64,000 bases of DNA from Coriobacteriia bacterium (GTDB taxonomy: Bacteria > Actinomycetota > Coriobacteriia > Coriobacteriales > QAMH01), in assembly GCA_003149935.1 (NCBI GenBank), contig QAMH01000008.1:247269-311268 (forward strand), read 5' to 3'. Numbering within the stretch: position 1 is the stretch's first letter; the number at the start of each line of letters is the position of its first letter. The notes under the pieces are model-generated. The model ran no database searches. It was not told where the DNA came from and worked only from the letters and a program-made list of their open reading frames with translations. Shown one piece after another: positions 1 through 8,669 of the stretch. A program made the position numbers and the translations under genes.

Positions 1-372
1 CTTTGGGTTTTCATGGATATAGCGGACGACTGTCAGAAGATACGCTTCGTCGTCAACGGCCTCACTCTTGAAGCGCTCTTGGAACAGGTGTCCCACACGT
101 CCCGCTTTTGCGTTAAACCATCGCGCATAACCACCGGATAGCTTTTGCATACATTCCGCAAGCTTTTGCAAATCAGCATGGACGAGTAGATGGAAATGGT
201 TGTCCATAAGGCAGTAAGCGTGTAGCCGGACCTCACTAAGGTCAACTGTTTTCTGAAGCAAATGCAGAAAAACGCGCCTGTCCCCATCACATTCGAAGAT
301 TATCTGCCTTCCTGTTCCGCGGGCCATCACGTGGTAGAACCCTGCCTCACTCATTTTTCTTTTCCTGACCAT
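1..372 (-). CDS. REP-associated tyrosine transposase (RAYT, Y1_Tnp family), 3' end outside window
   Basis: Reading the minus strand from an ATG at 372 gives 124 codons open to the window edge, so the C-terminus is missing. The protein begins MVRKRKMSEAGFYHVMARG, then has the metal-binding HUH-type motif in DNHFHLLVH (about residues 55-63) and HLFQERFKSE further on, all typical of the Y1 transposase domain of RAYT proteins. RAYTs are single-copy relatives of IS200/IS605 transposases that recognise and mobilise short palindromes (REPs). A 31-bp palindromic unit lies 28 bp upstream of the start (401-431), and the same unit recurs at four more loci in the window, so this is probably the enzyme that dispersed that family. 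The active-site tyrosine should lie near or beyond the window edge and cannot be checked. Confidence 0.88.
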   Translation of the reverse strand, partial: MVRKRKMSEAGFYHVMARGTGRQIIFECDGDRRVFLHLLQKTVDLSEVRLHAYCLMDNHFHLLVHADLQKLAECMQKLSGGYARWFNAKAGRVGHLFQERFKSEAVDDEAYLLTVVRYIHENPK

Positions 373-400
373 TTTTTCTCCAATCTTTGGTTTGCCAGAA

Positions 401-431
401 TGAGACAGATGTACCTGTCCAATGTGTCTCA
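401..431. repeat. RAYT-linked palindromic unit, copy 1
   Basis: A 31-bp unit between the RAYT gene and comFC. It starts TGAGACAGATGTACC and ends CCAATGTGTCTCA, so its ends GAGACA/TGTCTC pair with each other. Identical units occur at 942-972, 12244-12274 (reverse), 12289-12319, 40600-40630 (reverse) and 40641-40671, and a near-identical one at 50826-50856 (reverse). Confidence 0.9.
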
Positions 432-440
432 TCTGTTTCT

Positions 441-1376
441 TCACCAGACGCGGCAGCAGGTGACGGTGCGGATCTCGTGGGCGCCGCCGTCGAGGAGCAC
501 GTGCGCTGCTGCCGAAAGCGTCGCGCCCGTCGTGAAGACGTCGTCGATGAGGACGATGCGTCGCGGCGGCGCGCCTGCGTCCGATATCGCCCCCGCCGCC
601 AGCGAGAATGACCCACTGCGATTTGCCAGTCGCTCCCCGCGTCCCAACTCGCGCTGGTCGCGTGCCCCTTTGCAACTTGCAAGCGCATGCACGAGCGCCA
701 TCCCCGTACGTCGCGCGACAATCTCCGCCACGCGTTCCATATGGTCGAAGCCGCGTCGCAGCAGCGCCTCGGGCGATGCTGGCACGTACACAAGCGCATC
801 TGCCCACTGCGACCAATCCTGGAGAGGCGGCGGGATTTCTCGACTCCGCTCCGCTTCGCTCGAAACGGCAACAGGGGACTTCGCTTTACTTGATTCACGA
901 ACTGAATGACTCGCCTGTTCGTTCCCTATCCACCTGCCCCATGAGACAGATGTACCTGTCCAATGTGTCTCATTTCGTCCGCGGATGGCGGTGCAGAGAA
1001 GCGATGCGATCACCGCGTCGAGGCGCAGTTCGTCGCTGTCCTTGTAGGTGCTGATGATTCTCCGCGCACCGTCCTCGAAGGAAAGCGCCGCTCGCGCCTG
1101 CGTAAACGGAAACGCCTCCTCGGGATGCAGCAGCGCCGACTCGCTACCGGGCATGGGGCACTCCGTGCATAACGTGCGTCCAAACGGCGCCCCGCAACGC
1201 GGACACGCAAGTGAAAGATCGATGAAGGGAAGAGAAGATGCGCAGCCCTCGCACAAAACGCTGCCGGGCATGTCGCACACGACACAGCGCGTGGGGCTAA
1301 TCGTTTCCAAAATGGAGGTAGCCAGAACCTTATATATATGGTTAAAATCGTGCAACTGAGGCCTTTCCGGCCCCAC
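441..1376 (-). CDS. comFC: ComFC-like phosphoribosyltransferase carrying in-frame repeat insertions
   Basis: The N-terminus has a cysteine-rich zinc-binding module (CVVC, CEGC, CPRC, CTEC), and the C-terminus has the PRPP-binding loop VLIDDVFTTGAT, the layout of ComF/ComFC proteins used in DNA uptake or repair. Family members are usually about 220-250 residues; this one is about 311. The excess lies between LLCTAIRGR and DWSQWADALVYVP (about residues 134-182) and is encoded by two repeat families: a RAYT-type unit (NETHWTGTSVS) and a TCATTTCGAGCG-type unit (SSEAERSREIPP). The frame stays open through both. The start is uncertain: the furthest one is GTG at 1376, but a promoter-like TTGCAC and AT-rich stretch near 1330-1355 could place the real start slightly downstream. 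It is divergent from topA. Confidence 0.85.
   Translation of the reverse strand: MGPERPQLHDFNHIYKVLATSILETISPTRCVVCDMPGSVLCEGCASSLPFIDLSLACPRCGAPFGRTLCTECPMPGSESALLHPEEAFPFTQARAALSFEDGARRIISTYKDSDELRLDAVIASLLCTAIRGRNETHWTGTSVSWGRWIGNEQASHSVRESSKAKSPVAVSSEAERSREIPPPLQDWSQWADALVYVPASPEALLRRGFDHMERVAEIVARRTGMALVHALASCKGARDQRELGRGERLANRSGSFSLAAGAISDAGAPPRRIVLIDDVFTTGATLSAAAHVLLDGGAHEIRTVTCCRVW
832..866. repeat. TCATTTCGAGCG-family repeat inside comFC
   Basis: Holds GATTTCTCGACTCCGCTCCG followed by CTTCGCTCGAAA, a shortened copy of the repeat that forms dense fields at 18.5, 21.1 and 43.5 kb. It is read in frame as SSEAERSREIPP in ComFC. Confidence 0.85.
942..972. repeat. RAYT-linked palindromic unit, copy 2, inside comFC
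   Basis: Same 31-bp sequence and orientation as 401-431. On the comFC strand it is translated ETHWTGTSVS, the same frame used by the copy in rlmKL. Confidence 0.92.
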
Positions 1377-1443
1377 CCGCTAGTCTCCGCGGGTAATTGT
1401 AAGCCATAGCTGTCTTCAAGAACGCAGCAAAAACGAGTGAGTG

Positions 1444-3978
1444 ATGGACAACATGGAACTAATCATTACCGAGAAGAACATCGCGGCCCAGCAGATCTCT
1501 CGCCTTCTTGCCCAAGGTGGCAAGCCCGAGACGGACAAGGTCTACAACACCCCCGTGTACCGCTTCAATCGCGACGGCCACGAATGCGTCGCCATCGGTC
1601 TCAAGGGCCACATCCTCGGTCTCGACTTCCCGCAGGAGCTCATCTACAAGAAGAAGACCGGCTGGGTTGGTCTCGAAGAGGACGGCGAGGTCATCGATGC
1701 GCCGGACGTCCCCAAGGAGCTCCCCACCCCACCATGGAAGTCCAAGCGCCGTCCGTACATTCCCGAGGGCATCAACCTCAAGGGCTGGAAGATTCCGTCG
1801 CTGCCCTACCTCACCTACGCGCCCATCGTGAAGCTTCCCGCCGAGAAGGACATCATTCGCTCGCTCAAGAACCTTGCCAAGAAGGCGGACGAGATCGTCA
1901 TCGCCACCGACTTCGACCGCGAGGGCGAGCTCATCGGACTGGATGCCATCTCGGTCGTGCGCGAGGTGAACGAGACCGCTCCCATCACGCGCTCTCGTTA
2001 CTCGGCCTTCGTGAAGAAGGAGATCGAGGAGGCGTTCTCTCCCGCCAAGCTCACGATGCTCGATTACGACCTTGCGCATGCGGGCGAGACGCGCCAGTAC
2101 ATCGACCTCATCTGGGGCGCCGTGCTCACGCGTTACCTCACTTGCGTGAAGTACAGCGGCATCGGCAACACGCGCTCTGCCGGCCGCGTGCAGACCCCGA
2201 CGCTTGCCCTCGTGGTCGAGCGCGAGAAGGAGCGCGATGCCTTCATCCCCGAGGACTATTGGGTCATCACCGGCAACGCCGCCCCCAAGGGCGATCACGA
2301 CGAGGCCTTTACCGCGACGCATGCCACTGCGCGCTTCAAGGACAAGGACGAGGCAGATGCCGTCATGGCCCGCATTGCAGGCGCAAGCGAGGCGACCGTC
2401 GGCACCATCGAGAAGAAGCGCCGCAAGTCCAATCCGCCGGCTCCGTTCAACACCACGTCGCTCATGGCGGCGGCAAGTTCCATTGGCATCAAGCCGGCGC
2501 GCACCATGCGCATCGCCGAGTCGCTCTACATGAACGGCTATACCTCGTATCCCCGCGTCGACAACACGGTCTACCCCGACAATCTCGACCTGCGCGAGGT
2601 CCTCGGCATTCTCGCCAAGGTTCCCGATTTCCGCGAAGGCGCCGAGGAGCTGCTCGCCAAGAACAAGCTCACGGCAACGCGCGGCAAGCAGGAGACGACC
2701 GACCACCCGCCCATCTACCCCACGGGCGCGGCCGATCCCGACAAGCTTCGCCCCGAGGAGTGGAAGCTCTACAGCCTCATCTGCCGCCGTTTCATGGCGA
2801 CGCTGTCCGAGGCCGCCGTCCTCGAGTCCACCAAGGTCACGCTTGACGTCGCAGGCGAGGCATTCACCGCCCGCGGTGACGTGCTCGTCGAACCGGGCTA
2901 TCGCAGCGTGTATCCGTACGGCCTCAAGAAGGACGAGCAGATGCCCCCGCTCACCGAAGGGCAGACGCTCGACTTCTGGGATGCCGACTGCGCCCACAGG
3001 CAGACCGAGCCGCCCGCGCGCTTCTCGTCGGGTAAGCTCGTCCAGGAGATGGAGGCCAAGGGTCTGGGCACCAAGGCCACGCGCCACGACATGATCGAGC
3101 GCCTCTATAGCCGCCATTACATCGTGAACGATCCCATCGAGCCCACCCAGCTCGGCATCGCCATCATCGATGCACTCGAGAAGTTCGCCGAGCCCATCAC
3201 CACGCCCAACAGGACTGCTGAGCTCGAAGGCGAGATGACACAGGTTGCCGATGGCAAGCGCCAGCGCGACGAGGTCGTGCTGCACTCGCGCGAGCTGCTC
3301 GGCGGCATCATCGAGGCCCTCATCCCCGAGAAGGACGCCATCGCGGACATGATCAGCGACGCTGTCACGGCCGACAGCCGCGTCGGCGCGTGCCCCAAGT
3401 GCGGTGGCGACCTCTGCGTGAAGACGTCGGCCAAGACCCGTGCGAGCTTCGTCGGTTGCAACAACTGGCCCGATTGCGACGTGACCTACCCGCTTCCCCA
3501 GGGCCGCTACGAGGCGCTCGAGGAGCCGTGCCCCACGTGCGGAGGTCCGCAGATCAAGGTCACGCCCTTCAGGCAGAAGGCGTATAACCACTGCCTCGAT
3601 CCCGAGTGTCCCACCAACAAGATGGAAGAGATCGTCGTGGGCACCTGCGAGGTCTGCAAGGAGGCGGGTCGCGAGGGCAAGCTCATCGCGCAGAAGAACC
3701 CGCGCACGCTCAAGCGTTTCATCCGCTGCGAGAATTTCGAGCAATGCGACGTGAGCTATCCGCTGCCCCAGCGCGGCGACATCACCGCGACGGGCGAGGT
3801 GTGTGACGAGTGCGGTGCCCCCGAGGTCATCGTCTCGACGGCTCGTGGCCCGTGGCGCATCTGCGTGAACATGAACTGCCCCAAGCGCGAGAAGGAGAAA
3901 GCCGAGAAAGCCAAGAAGTCGAGCGGTGGGGCCAAGAAGAAGTCCACGGCAAAGAAAAAGACCGCGGCCAAGAAGTAG
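1444..3978 (+). CDS. topA: DNA topoisomerase I (type IA)
   Basis: About 844 residues. It relaxes negatively supercoiled DNA by cutting one strand through a tyrosine. The N-terminal TOPRIM domain opens MELIITEKN and includes TDFDREGELIG (about residue 160). The active-site tyrosine is in YTSYPRVDNT (about residue 369). The C-terminus has several four-cysteine zinc modules (CPKCGG, CPTCGG, CEVC, CDECGAP) and a lysine/alanine tail. The TOPRIM opening and SYPRVDNT look closer to archaeal-type topoisomerase IA than to E. coli TopA (judgement by eye). Starts at 1441 (GTG), 1444 (ATG) and 1453 (ATG) are all possible; no strong ribosome binding site decides. tmk and holB follow closely. Confidence 0.93.
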   Translation: MDNMELIITEKNIAAQQISRLLAQGGKPETDKVYNTPVYRFNRDGHECVAIGLKGHILGLDFPQELIYKKKTGWVGLEEDGEVIDAPDVPKELPTPPWKSKRRPYIPEGINLKGWKIPSLPYLTYAPIVKLPAEKDIIRSLKNLAKKADEIVIATDFDREGELIGLDAISVVREVNETAPITRSRYSAFVKKEIEEAFSPAKLTMLDYDLAHAGETRQYIDLIWGAVLTRYLTCVKYSGIGNTRSAGRVQTPTLALVVEREKERDAFIPEDYWVITGNAAPKGDHDEAFTATHATARFKDKDEADAVMARIAGASEATVGTIEKKRRKSNPPAPFNTTSLMAAASSIGIKPARTMRIAESLYMNGYTSYPRVDNTVYPDNLDLREVLGILAKVPDFREGAEELLAKNKLTATRGKQETTDHPPIYPTGAADPDKLRPEEWKLYSLICRRFMATLSEAAVLESTKVTLDVAGEAFTARGDVLVEPGYRSVYPYGLKKDEQMPPLTEGQTLDFWDADCAHRQTEPPARFSSGKLVQEMEAKGLGTKATRHDMIERLYSRHYIVNDPIEPTQLGIAIIDALEKFAEPITTPNRTAELEGEMTQVADGKRQRDEVVLHSRELLGGIIEALIPEKDAIADMISDAVTADSRVGACPKCGGDLCVKTSAKTRASFVGCNNWPDCDVTYPLPQGRYEALEEPCPTCGGPQIKVTPFRQKAYNHCLDPECPTNKMEEIVVGTCEVCKEAGREGKLIAQKNPRTLKRFIRCENFEQCDVSYPLPQRGDITATGEVCDECGAPEVIVSTARGPWRICVNMNCPKREKEKAEKAKKSSGGAKKKSTAKKKTAAKK

Positions 3979-3996
3979 ACGAGGCACCATAGCTGC

Positions 3997-4677
3997 ATGA
4001 ATAACAACGCAGATAGCACCGGGGGCATTTTCCTCACGCTCGAAGGCGACGATGGCGTCGGCAAGTCGACCCAGGCTGACCTTCTCGCCAAATGGCTCGA
4101 GGATCGGGGTCACACGGTCCTGCGCGTGCATGAACCAGGCGGTACGCGCCTGGGCGAGAAGATCCGCGCGCTCCTTCTCGACAAGGACGACGACGCGATG
4201 GTGCCGCTTGCCGAGCTCCTGCTCTTCGAGGCGGCTCGCGCCCAGGTGATGAGCGAGGTCATCGAGCCGGCACTTGCCGCGGGCAGCATCGTCGTCTGCG
4301 ATCGTTTCACCGACTCCACGCTCGCCTACCAGGGTTACGGCCGCGAGCTCGGTGCCGAGCTCGTGCGCTCGACCAACGATCTCGCCTGCGGTGGCCATTA
4401 CTCGGATCGTACGCTGTTGCTCTCGCTTGACCCCGATGTCGCCCGCAATCGTGTGGAGAGCCGCGCGAGCGGCGGTGCGACAGACCGCATGGAGTCTGCG
4501 GGCGATGCCTTTCGCACGCGCCTGCGCGCGGGCTTCGAGGAGATAGCCGCCGCCGAGCCCGAGCGTGTGCACGTCATCGATGCCAACGGCAGCGTCGAGC
4601 AGGTGCATGGGCGCATATGCGATGACATCGCCGATTTGCTTGGCACGATAGGGGCTGGGGCGGAGGGGCGCTCATGA
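3997..4677 (+). CDS. tmk: Thymidylate kinase
   Basis: Phosphorylates dTMP to dTDP with ATP. The P-loop GDDGVGKST lies at residues 17-25, the DRFTDSTLAYQG (DR[YF]xxS) motif near residue 102, and RASGGATDRMES is in the lid region. The 226-residue length is normal for the family plus a short N-terminal extension. It starts 18 bp after topA, and its last four bases (ATGA) overlap the start of holB, as is usual for the tmk-holB pair, so the two are translationally coupled. Confidence 0.95.
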   Translation: MNNNADSTGGIFLTLEGDDGVGKSTQADLLAKWLEDRGHTVLRVHEPGGTRLGEKIRALLLDKDDDAMVPLAELLLFEAARAQVMSEVIEPALAAGSIVVCDRFTDSTLAYQGYGRELGAELVRSTNDLACGGHYSDRTLLLSLDPDVARNRVESRASGGATDRMESAGDAFRTRLRAGFEEIAAAEPERVHVIDANGSVEQVHGRICDDIADLLGTIGAGAEGRS

Positions 4678-5669
4678 GCGAGCTCTTTGCCGACATTGTT
4701 GGTCAGGACCAGGTCATATCATATCTCCAGCGCGTGCACGATACGGGCAACGCAACGCATGCCTATCTCATCGCAGGCGGCGACGAAAGCCTGGGCGCCG
4801 ATTTGGCGCTGCGTTTTGCGGCCGGTCTCATCGCGCGGGGTGACGCGCAGGCGCAAGACGAGGTTCTGCGACGTGTCCACCCCGACCTGCACGTCTACAC
4901 GCCTGCTGGCACCGACGGCTACCTTGTCGAGCAAATTCGCGAGCTCACGCGTGATGCCGAGCTCGCTCCCATCCGCGCCGCAAGCAAGGTCTACATCGTC
5001 CAAGACGCCCATCGCCTGGCGGGGGCGCCGGCAAACGCGTTCCTCAAGACGCTCGAGGAGCCGCCGCACGATGTCACCTGCATACTCGTCGCCAATAGCG
5101 AATCCGCGGTACTCGAAACCCTGCGTAGTCGCTGCGAGGTGCTCGTGCTCAACGCCATCTCGGGGGTACGGACCGGAAACGCCCAGGTCTTCGACATGCT
5201 CTACGCGCTTGCGCGCGACTGTGACAACCGTACGCTGCTCGGCAACTCCAAGCGTTTCGTCGAGCTCGCACGTGAGCAGGCGGCAAAGATGAGCGACGAT
5301 GACCTCGATGTCGAGGCATACATCGAGAAGTACGATGACTACCTTTCGCAGGGTGCCAAGAAGCAGATCGAGCTTGCCGGCAAACGCGAGGCAACTGCGC
5401 ACGAGCGTGCGGCCCTCTTCGACTTCTGCGCCCTCGTGCGTGCCTGGTTACGCGATTGCCTCGTGACGCGCGAAGGAGGCTCGGAGCTGCTCGCGTACCC
5501 CGAATGTGCCGACCAGACCTCTCGGGTGGCTCGCTCGACGAGCATCTCAGGTCTTCTTACCGCGCTCGATGCCGCCAAAGGAGCCATCGCGCGCATTTCG
5601 TATAATGTGACACCACAACTTGCGATTGACGCAATGTTCTTAGAAATCAGGGAGGCGTTATGCCATTAG
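4674..5669 (+). CDS. holB: DNA polymerase III delta' subunit
   Basis: Clamp-loader subunit of 331 residues. The N-terminal AAA+-like region begins FADIVGQDQVISYLQ and includes HAYLIAGGDESLGADLAL, where the normal P-loop GK[ST] is absent, as expected for a non-ATPase delta' subunit. KTLEEPPHDVTCIL and the LRSRCE sensor motif follow. Start overlaps tmk (ATGA). The stop overlaps the ricT start by 10 bp. A TATAAT at 5601-5606 in its 3' end may give ricT an extra promoter (weak evidence, no good -35 box). Confidence 0.92.
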   Translation: MSELFADIVGQDQVISYLQRVHDTGNATHAYLIAGGDESLGADLALRFAAGLIARGDAQAQDEVLRRVHPDLHVYTPAGTDGYLVEQIRELTRDAELAPIRAASKVYIVQDAHRLAGAPANAFLKTLEEPPHDVTCILVANSESAVLETLRSRCEVLVLNAISGVRTGNAQVFDMLYALARDCDNRTLLGNSKRFVELAREQAAKMSDDDLDVEAYIEKYDDYLSQGAKKQIELAGKREATAHERAALFDFCALVRAWLRDCLVTREGGSELLAYPECADQTSRVARSTSISGLLTALDAAKGAIARISYNVTPQLAIDAMFLEIREALCH

Positions 5670-7129
5670 TAGCGTCCGTTCGACTTCGCTACGCGTCCCA
5701 GGACTATTGGTTCGACCCTGCTGGCCTTGACGTGAAGGCGGGAGACCACGTGCTGGTCGAGACAAGCAAGGGCACCGAAATTGGCCTGTGCACTCAAGAT
5801 GTCGTCGATGTCGAAGAGGTGGAGCTCGCCAAGCCACTCAAGCCGATCATCCGCATCGCGACCGAGGAGGACCTCGAAAAGGCCGACGAGATAGCCGCGC
5901 GCGACCAAGAAGCGCTTGCCGTCTTTCATGACCTTGCCGATAAGAACCACCTCGACATGAGTCCCTCGGCTGTCGAGTTCTCGTTCGACGAGTCGCATGC
6001 GACTTTCTACTTCACCTCGGACGATCGCGTGGACTTCCGCGGTCTCGTGCGCGATTTGGCTGCTGAGTTCCACACGCGCGTCGACATGCGCCAGATCGGG
6101 CCGCGTGACGAGGCCCGCATGCTCGGTGGCTTGGGCCATTGCGGCGAGGAGCTGTGCTGTGCACGCCTAGGTGGCGAGTTCCAGCCCGTGAGCATTCGCA
6201 TGGCCAAGGAGCAGGATCTCCCCCTCAACCCTACGAAGATTTCGGGTCTGTGCGGCAGGCTCATGTGCTGCCTGCGTTACGAGTACGAGGCATACAAGGA
6301 CTTCAAGGGCCGCGCTCCCAAGAAGAACGCCCTCATCGACACGCCGGCGGGCATGGGCAAGGTCGTCGAGTTCGACACGCCACGCGAGACCGTGCGTCTG
6401 CGCATGGAGGACGGCTCGAGCCTCACGCTTCCCGTCTCGGCCCTCGACACGGGCGACAAGGTGCCGCGCGAGGGCGAGCGTATCCGCCCTTGCCACATCT
6501 CACAGGAGAACTTCGACAAAATCATGGAGGAGCTCAGCAACGACAGCAATCTCGCGATGATGGGCGAGAAGCTCTTCTCCGATGACCCCAATCTGGCTGA
6601 TACCACGGCCGAAGGCGGCTCGCTCGAGCGCGTTCACCGTCGTCGTCGCGGCTCGTCGGGCTCTTCCTCGCACGGCTCATCGGGCGAATCGGGTCGCAAG
6701 CCACGCAAACGCGGGTCATCCTCGCCGGAGCCCAAGCCGCGTGACGAGCGCAAGCGCCGCCGCTCCGTCTCCGCAACCGACGGCAGCGAGATCAAGCACG
6801 ACGACTCCACGCGCAAGCAAGCGGGTGGCTCCAAGGACGAGCAATCCCCGAGCAACGCGAACCGCTCGCGCAATCGCCGCAGGCGCTCGAACGGCAAGCC
6901 ACGCGAAAACGGCCAGAGTACGCAGTCTAAGGATGGCGCGCAGAGCAAGAATCAAGGTTCCTCGCGTCCGCGCCCCGGTCAGCACTCATCGACCGTAAGC
7001 GGAAGCGCGGCACAGGGCGGCTCAGGCGGCTCGAATGGTTCGGGCAACAAGCGCCGCCGCAGACGCCGTGGCGGGTCGGGACACGGTCAGGGTTCGGGCA
7101 AGCCGGGCGAGGGCAAGGCAAGCGAATAA
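5660..7129 (+). CDS. ricT: PSP1/RicT (YaaT)-family regulatory protein with long basic tail
   Basis: Residues 1-270 match the PSP1 family (YWFDPAGLDVKAGDHVLVET; GGLGHCGEELCCAR; GLCGRLMCCLRYEYEAY). In Bacillus the homologue is part of the Ric complex, whose conserved cysteines bind an iron-sulphur cluster; the same paired cysteines are present here. From about residue 315 to 489 the protein is a low-complexity tail rich in Arg, Lys, Ser and Gly (runs such as RRRRRR), which looks disordered and nucleic-acid binding; Bacillus RicT lacks this. The neighbouring tmk-holB-ricT order is a common synteny. The ribosome binding site GGGAGGCG precedes the ATG at 5660. Confidence 0.88.
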   Translation: MPLVASVRLRYASQDYWFDPAGLDVKAGDHVLVETSKGTEIGLCTQDVVDVEEVELAKPLKPIIRIATEEDLEKADEIAARDQEALAVFHDLADKNHLDMSPSAVEFSFDESHATFYFTSDDRVDFRGLVRDLAAEFHTRVDMRQIGPRDEARMLGGLGHCGEELCCARLGGEFQPVSIRMAKEQDLPLNPTKISGLCGRLMCCLRYEYEAYKDFKGRAPKKNALIDTPAGMGKVVEFDTPRETVRLRMEDGSSLTLPVSALDTGDKVPREGERIRPCHISQENFDKIMEELSNDSNLAMMGEKLFSDDPNLADTTAEGGSLERVHRRRRGSSGSSSHGSSGESGRKPRKRGSSSPEPKPRDERKRRRSVSATDGSEIKHDDSTRKQAGGSKDEQSPSNANRSRNRRRRSNGKPRENGQSTQSKDGAQSKNQGSSRPRPGQHSSTVSGSAAQGGSGGSNGSGNKRRRRRRGGSGHGQGSGKPGEGKASE

Positions 7130-7152
7130 CACGCGCGAAGCGGGAGATGCAC

Positions 7153-8613
7153 ATGGCACGCAACATGACGCTGTTGACCGATCTCTATGAGATCACGATG
7201 GCTCAAGGATATTGGTCGCAGGGCAAGCTCGATACCGAGGCGTGCTTCTACTCGTTCTATCGCGATAATCCCTTTGGGGGCGGTTACGGCATCTTCTGCG
7301 GTGCCAACCAGATTGCCGAGCTCATCGACGGTTTCGGTTTTACCGATGACGACATCGAATATCTCGCGACGCTCACCACCGCATCCTCGACCCCGCTCTT
7401 CAATCCGGCGTTTCTCGACTGGCTGCGTGACCTCGAGCTGTCTGTCGATATCTGCACCGTTCCCGAAGGCTCACCCGTCTTTCCGCGCGAACCGCTCGTG
7501 CGCGTGATGGGGCCGCTGCTGCAATGCCAGCTTTTGGAGCCGGCCATCCTCAATGGCGTCAACTTCCAGACGCTCATTGCCACCAAGGCCGCACGCATCT
7601 GTCGGGCAGCCGAGGGACGTCCCGTTTCCGAGTTTGGCCTACGTCGCGCACAGGGCCCCGATGGTGCCATGTCCTCGTCGCGCGCCGCCTATGTGGGCGG
7701 ATGCGCATCTGTCGCCAACGTGCTCGCGGGCAAGTGCTACGACATTCCCGTAAGCGGCACGCATGCACATTCGTGGGTCATGTCGTTTCCCGACGAGCTA
7801 TCTGCTTTCAGGGCATATGCGGCTGAAATGCCCGATAACTGCACGCTCCTCGTAGACACCTATGACGTGGAGCAGGGCGTGCGCAATGCCATAATTGTCG
7901 CTCGTGAGCTCGAGCGCGATGGGCATAAACTCCAGGCCATCCGCATTGACTCGGGTGACTTGGCGTGGCTCTCCAAGATGGCCCGCTCCATGCTCGACAT
8001 GGCCGGACTCTTCGATGTGGGCATCGTGCTTTCCAACGACCTCGACGAGTACACGATCATGTCGCTTAACGACCAAAAAGCCCAATACACGGCCTTGGGT
8101 GTGGGCACGCACCTCGCCGCCGCCTATGGGCAACCCGCCCTCGGAGGCGTCTACAAGCTTTCGGCCATACGCGAGCCGGGGCAGGAGGAGTGGACGCCGC
8201 GTCTCAAGATTTCCGAGCAGCTCTACAAGCGCACCATTCCCGGCGTGCTTGACGTGCGTCGTTATTTCGATGCGGATGGTCACTTGGCCGGTGATCTCAT
8301 CATTGACGTGCACGACGAGCTACCCGCAGAAGCCGTCATGGTAGATCCGCTCGACGCGACGCGTCGCAAGAAGGTGGAGGGGCGCTTTGAGACGCTGCTC
8401 AAGCCGCTCGTCAAGGACGGCCGAGTCGAAGACGTCGATCTGTCGGCACGAAGCGCGCAGGCGCGATGTGCCGACCAGCTCGCGTTGCTGGACGATTCGA
8501 TCAAACGCTTCATGAATCCGCACGAGTATCCGTGTGGCATCGAGCGCGGGCTTTTTGATCGTCGCAACGAGATGGTCATTGCCACGGGGAAGAACAGTTC
8601 GCTCTATGATTAG
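7153..8613 (+). CDS. pncB: Nicotinate phosphoribosyltransferase
   Basis: Converts nicotinate and PRPP to nicotinate mononucleotide in NAD salvage. Family hallmarks seen: MTLLTDLYEITMAQGYW at the N-terminus, GVNFQTLIATKAAR, the active-site region SGTHAHSWVMSFPDE, and RIDSGDLAWLSK. Its length of about 486 residues fits the type found in Gram-positive bacteria. The ATG at 7153 is preferred over 7147 because GGGAG lies at a proper distance upstream. It is followed by degV after 56 bp. Confidence 0.94.
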   Translation: MARNMTLLTDLYEITMAQGYWSQGKLDTEACFYSFYRDNPFGGGYGIFCGANQIAELIDGFGFTDDDIEYLATLTTASSTPLFNPAFLDWLRDLELSVDICTVPEGSPVFPREPLVRVMGPLLQCQLLEPAILNGVNFQTLIATKAARICRAAEGRPVSEFGLRRAQGPDGAMSSSRAAYVGGCASVANVLAGKCYDIPVSGTHAHSWVMSFPDELSAFRAYAAEMPDNCTLLVDTYDVEQGVRNAIIVARELERDGHKLQAIRIDSGDLAWLSKMARSMLDMAGLFDVGIVLSNDLDEYTIMSLNDQKAQYTALGVGTHLAAAYGQPALGGVYKLSAIREPGQEEWTPRLKISEQLYKRTIPGVLDVRRYFDADGHLAGDLIIDVHDELPAEAVMVDPLDATRRKKVEGRFETLLKPLVKDGRVEDVDLSARSAQARCADQLALLDDSIKRFMNPHEYPCGIERGLFDRRNEMVIATGKNSSLYD

Positions 8614-8669
8614 AGCCGAAGACGCGATGCGGGGCAGTTCCCCGCGTGCAAATAAGAAGGGGGCATCCG

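Noticed and set aside
262..909. Plus-strand frames opposite the RAYT gene and comFC
   Set aside because: They include translated palindromes and are antisense to recognised protein domains.
1459..4608. A 1049-codon open frame on the minus strand opposite topA and tmk
   Set aside because: It is antisense to two clearly recognised genes. In high-GC DNA the strand opposite a gene often lacks stops; the translation has no domain-like features.
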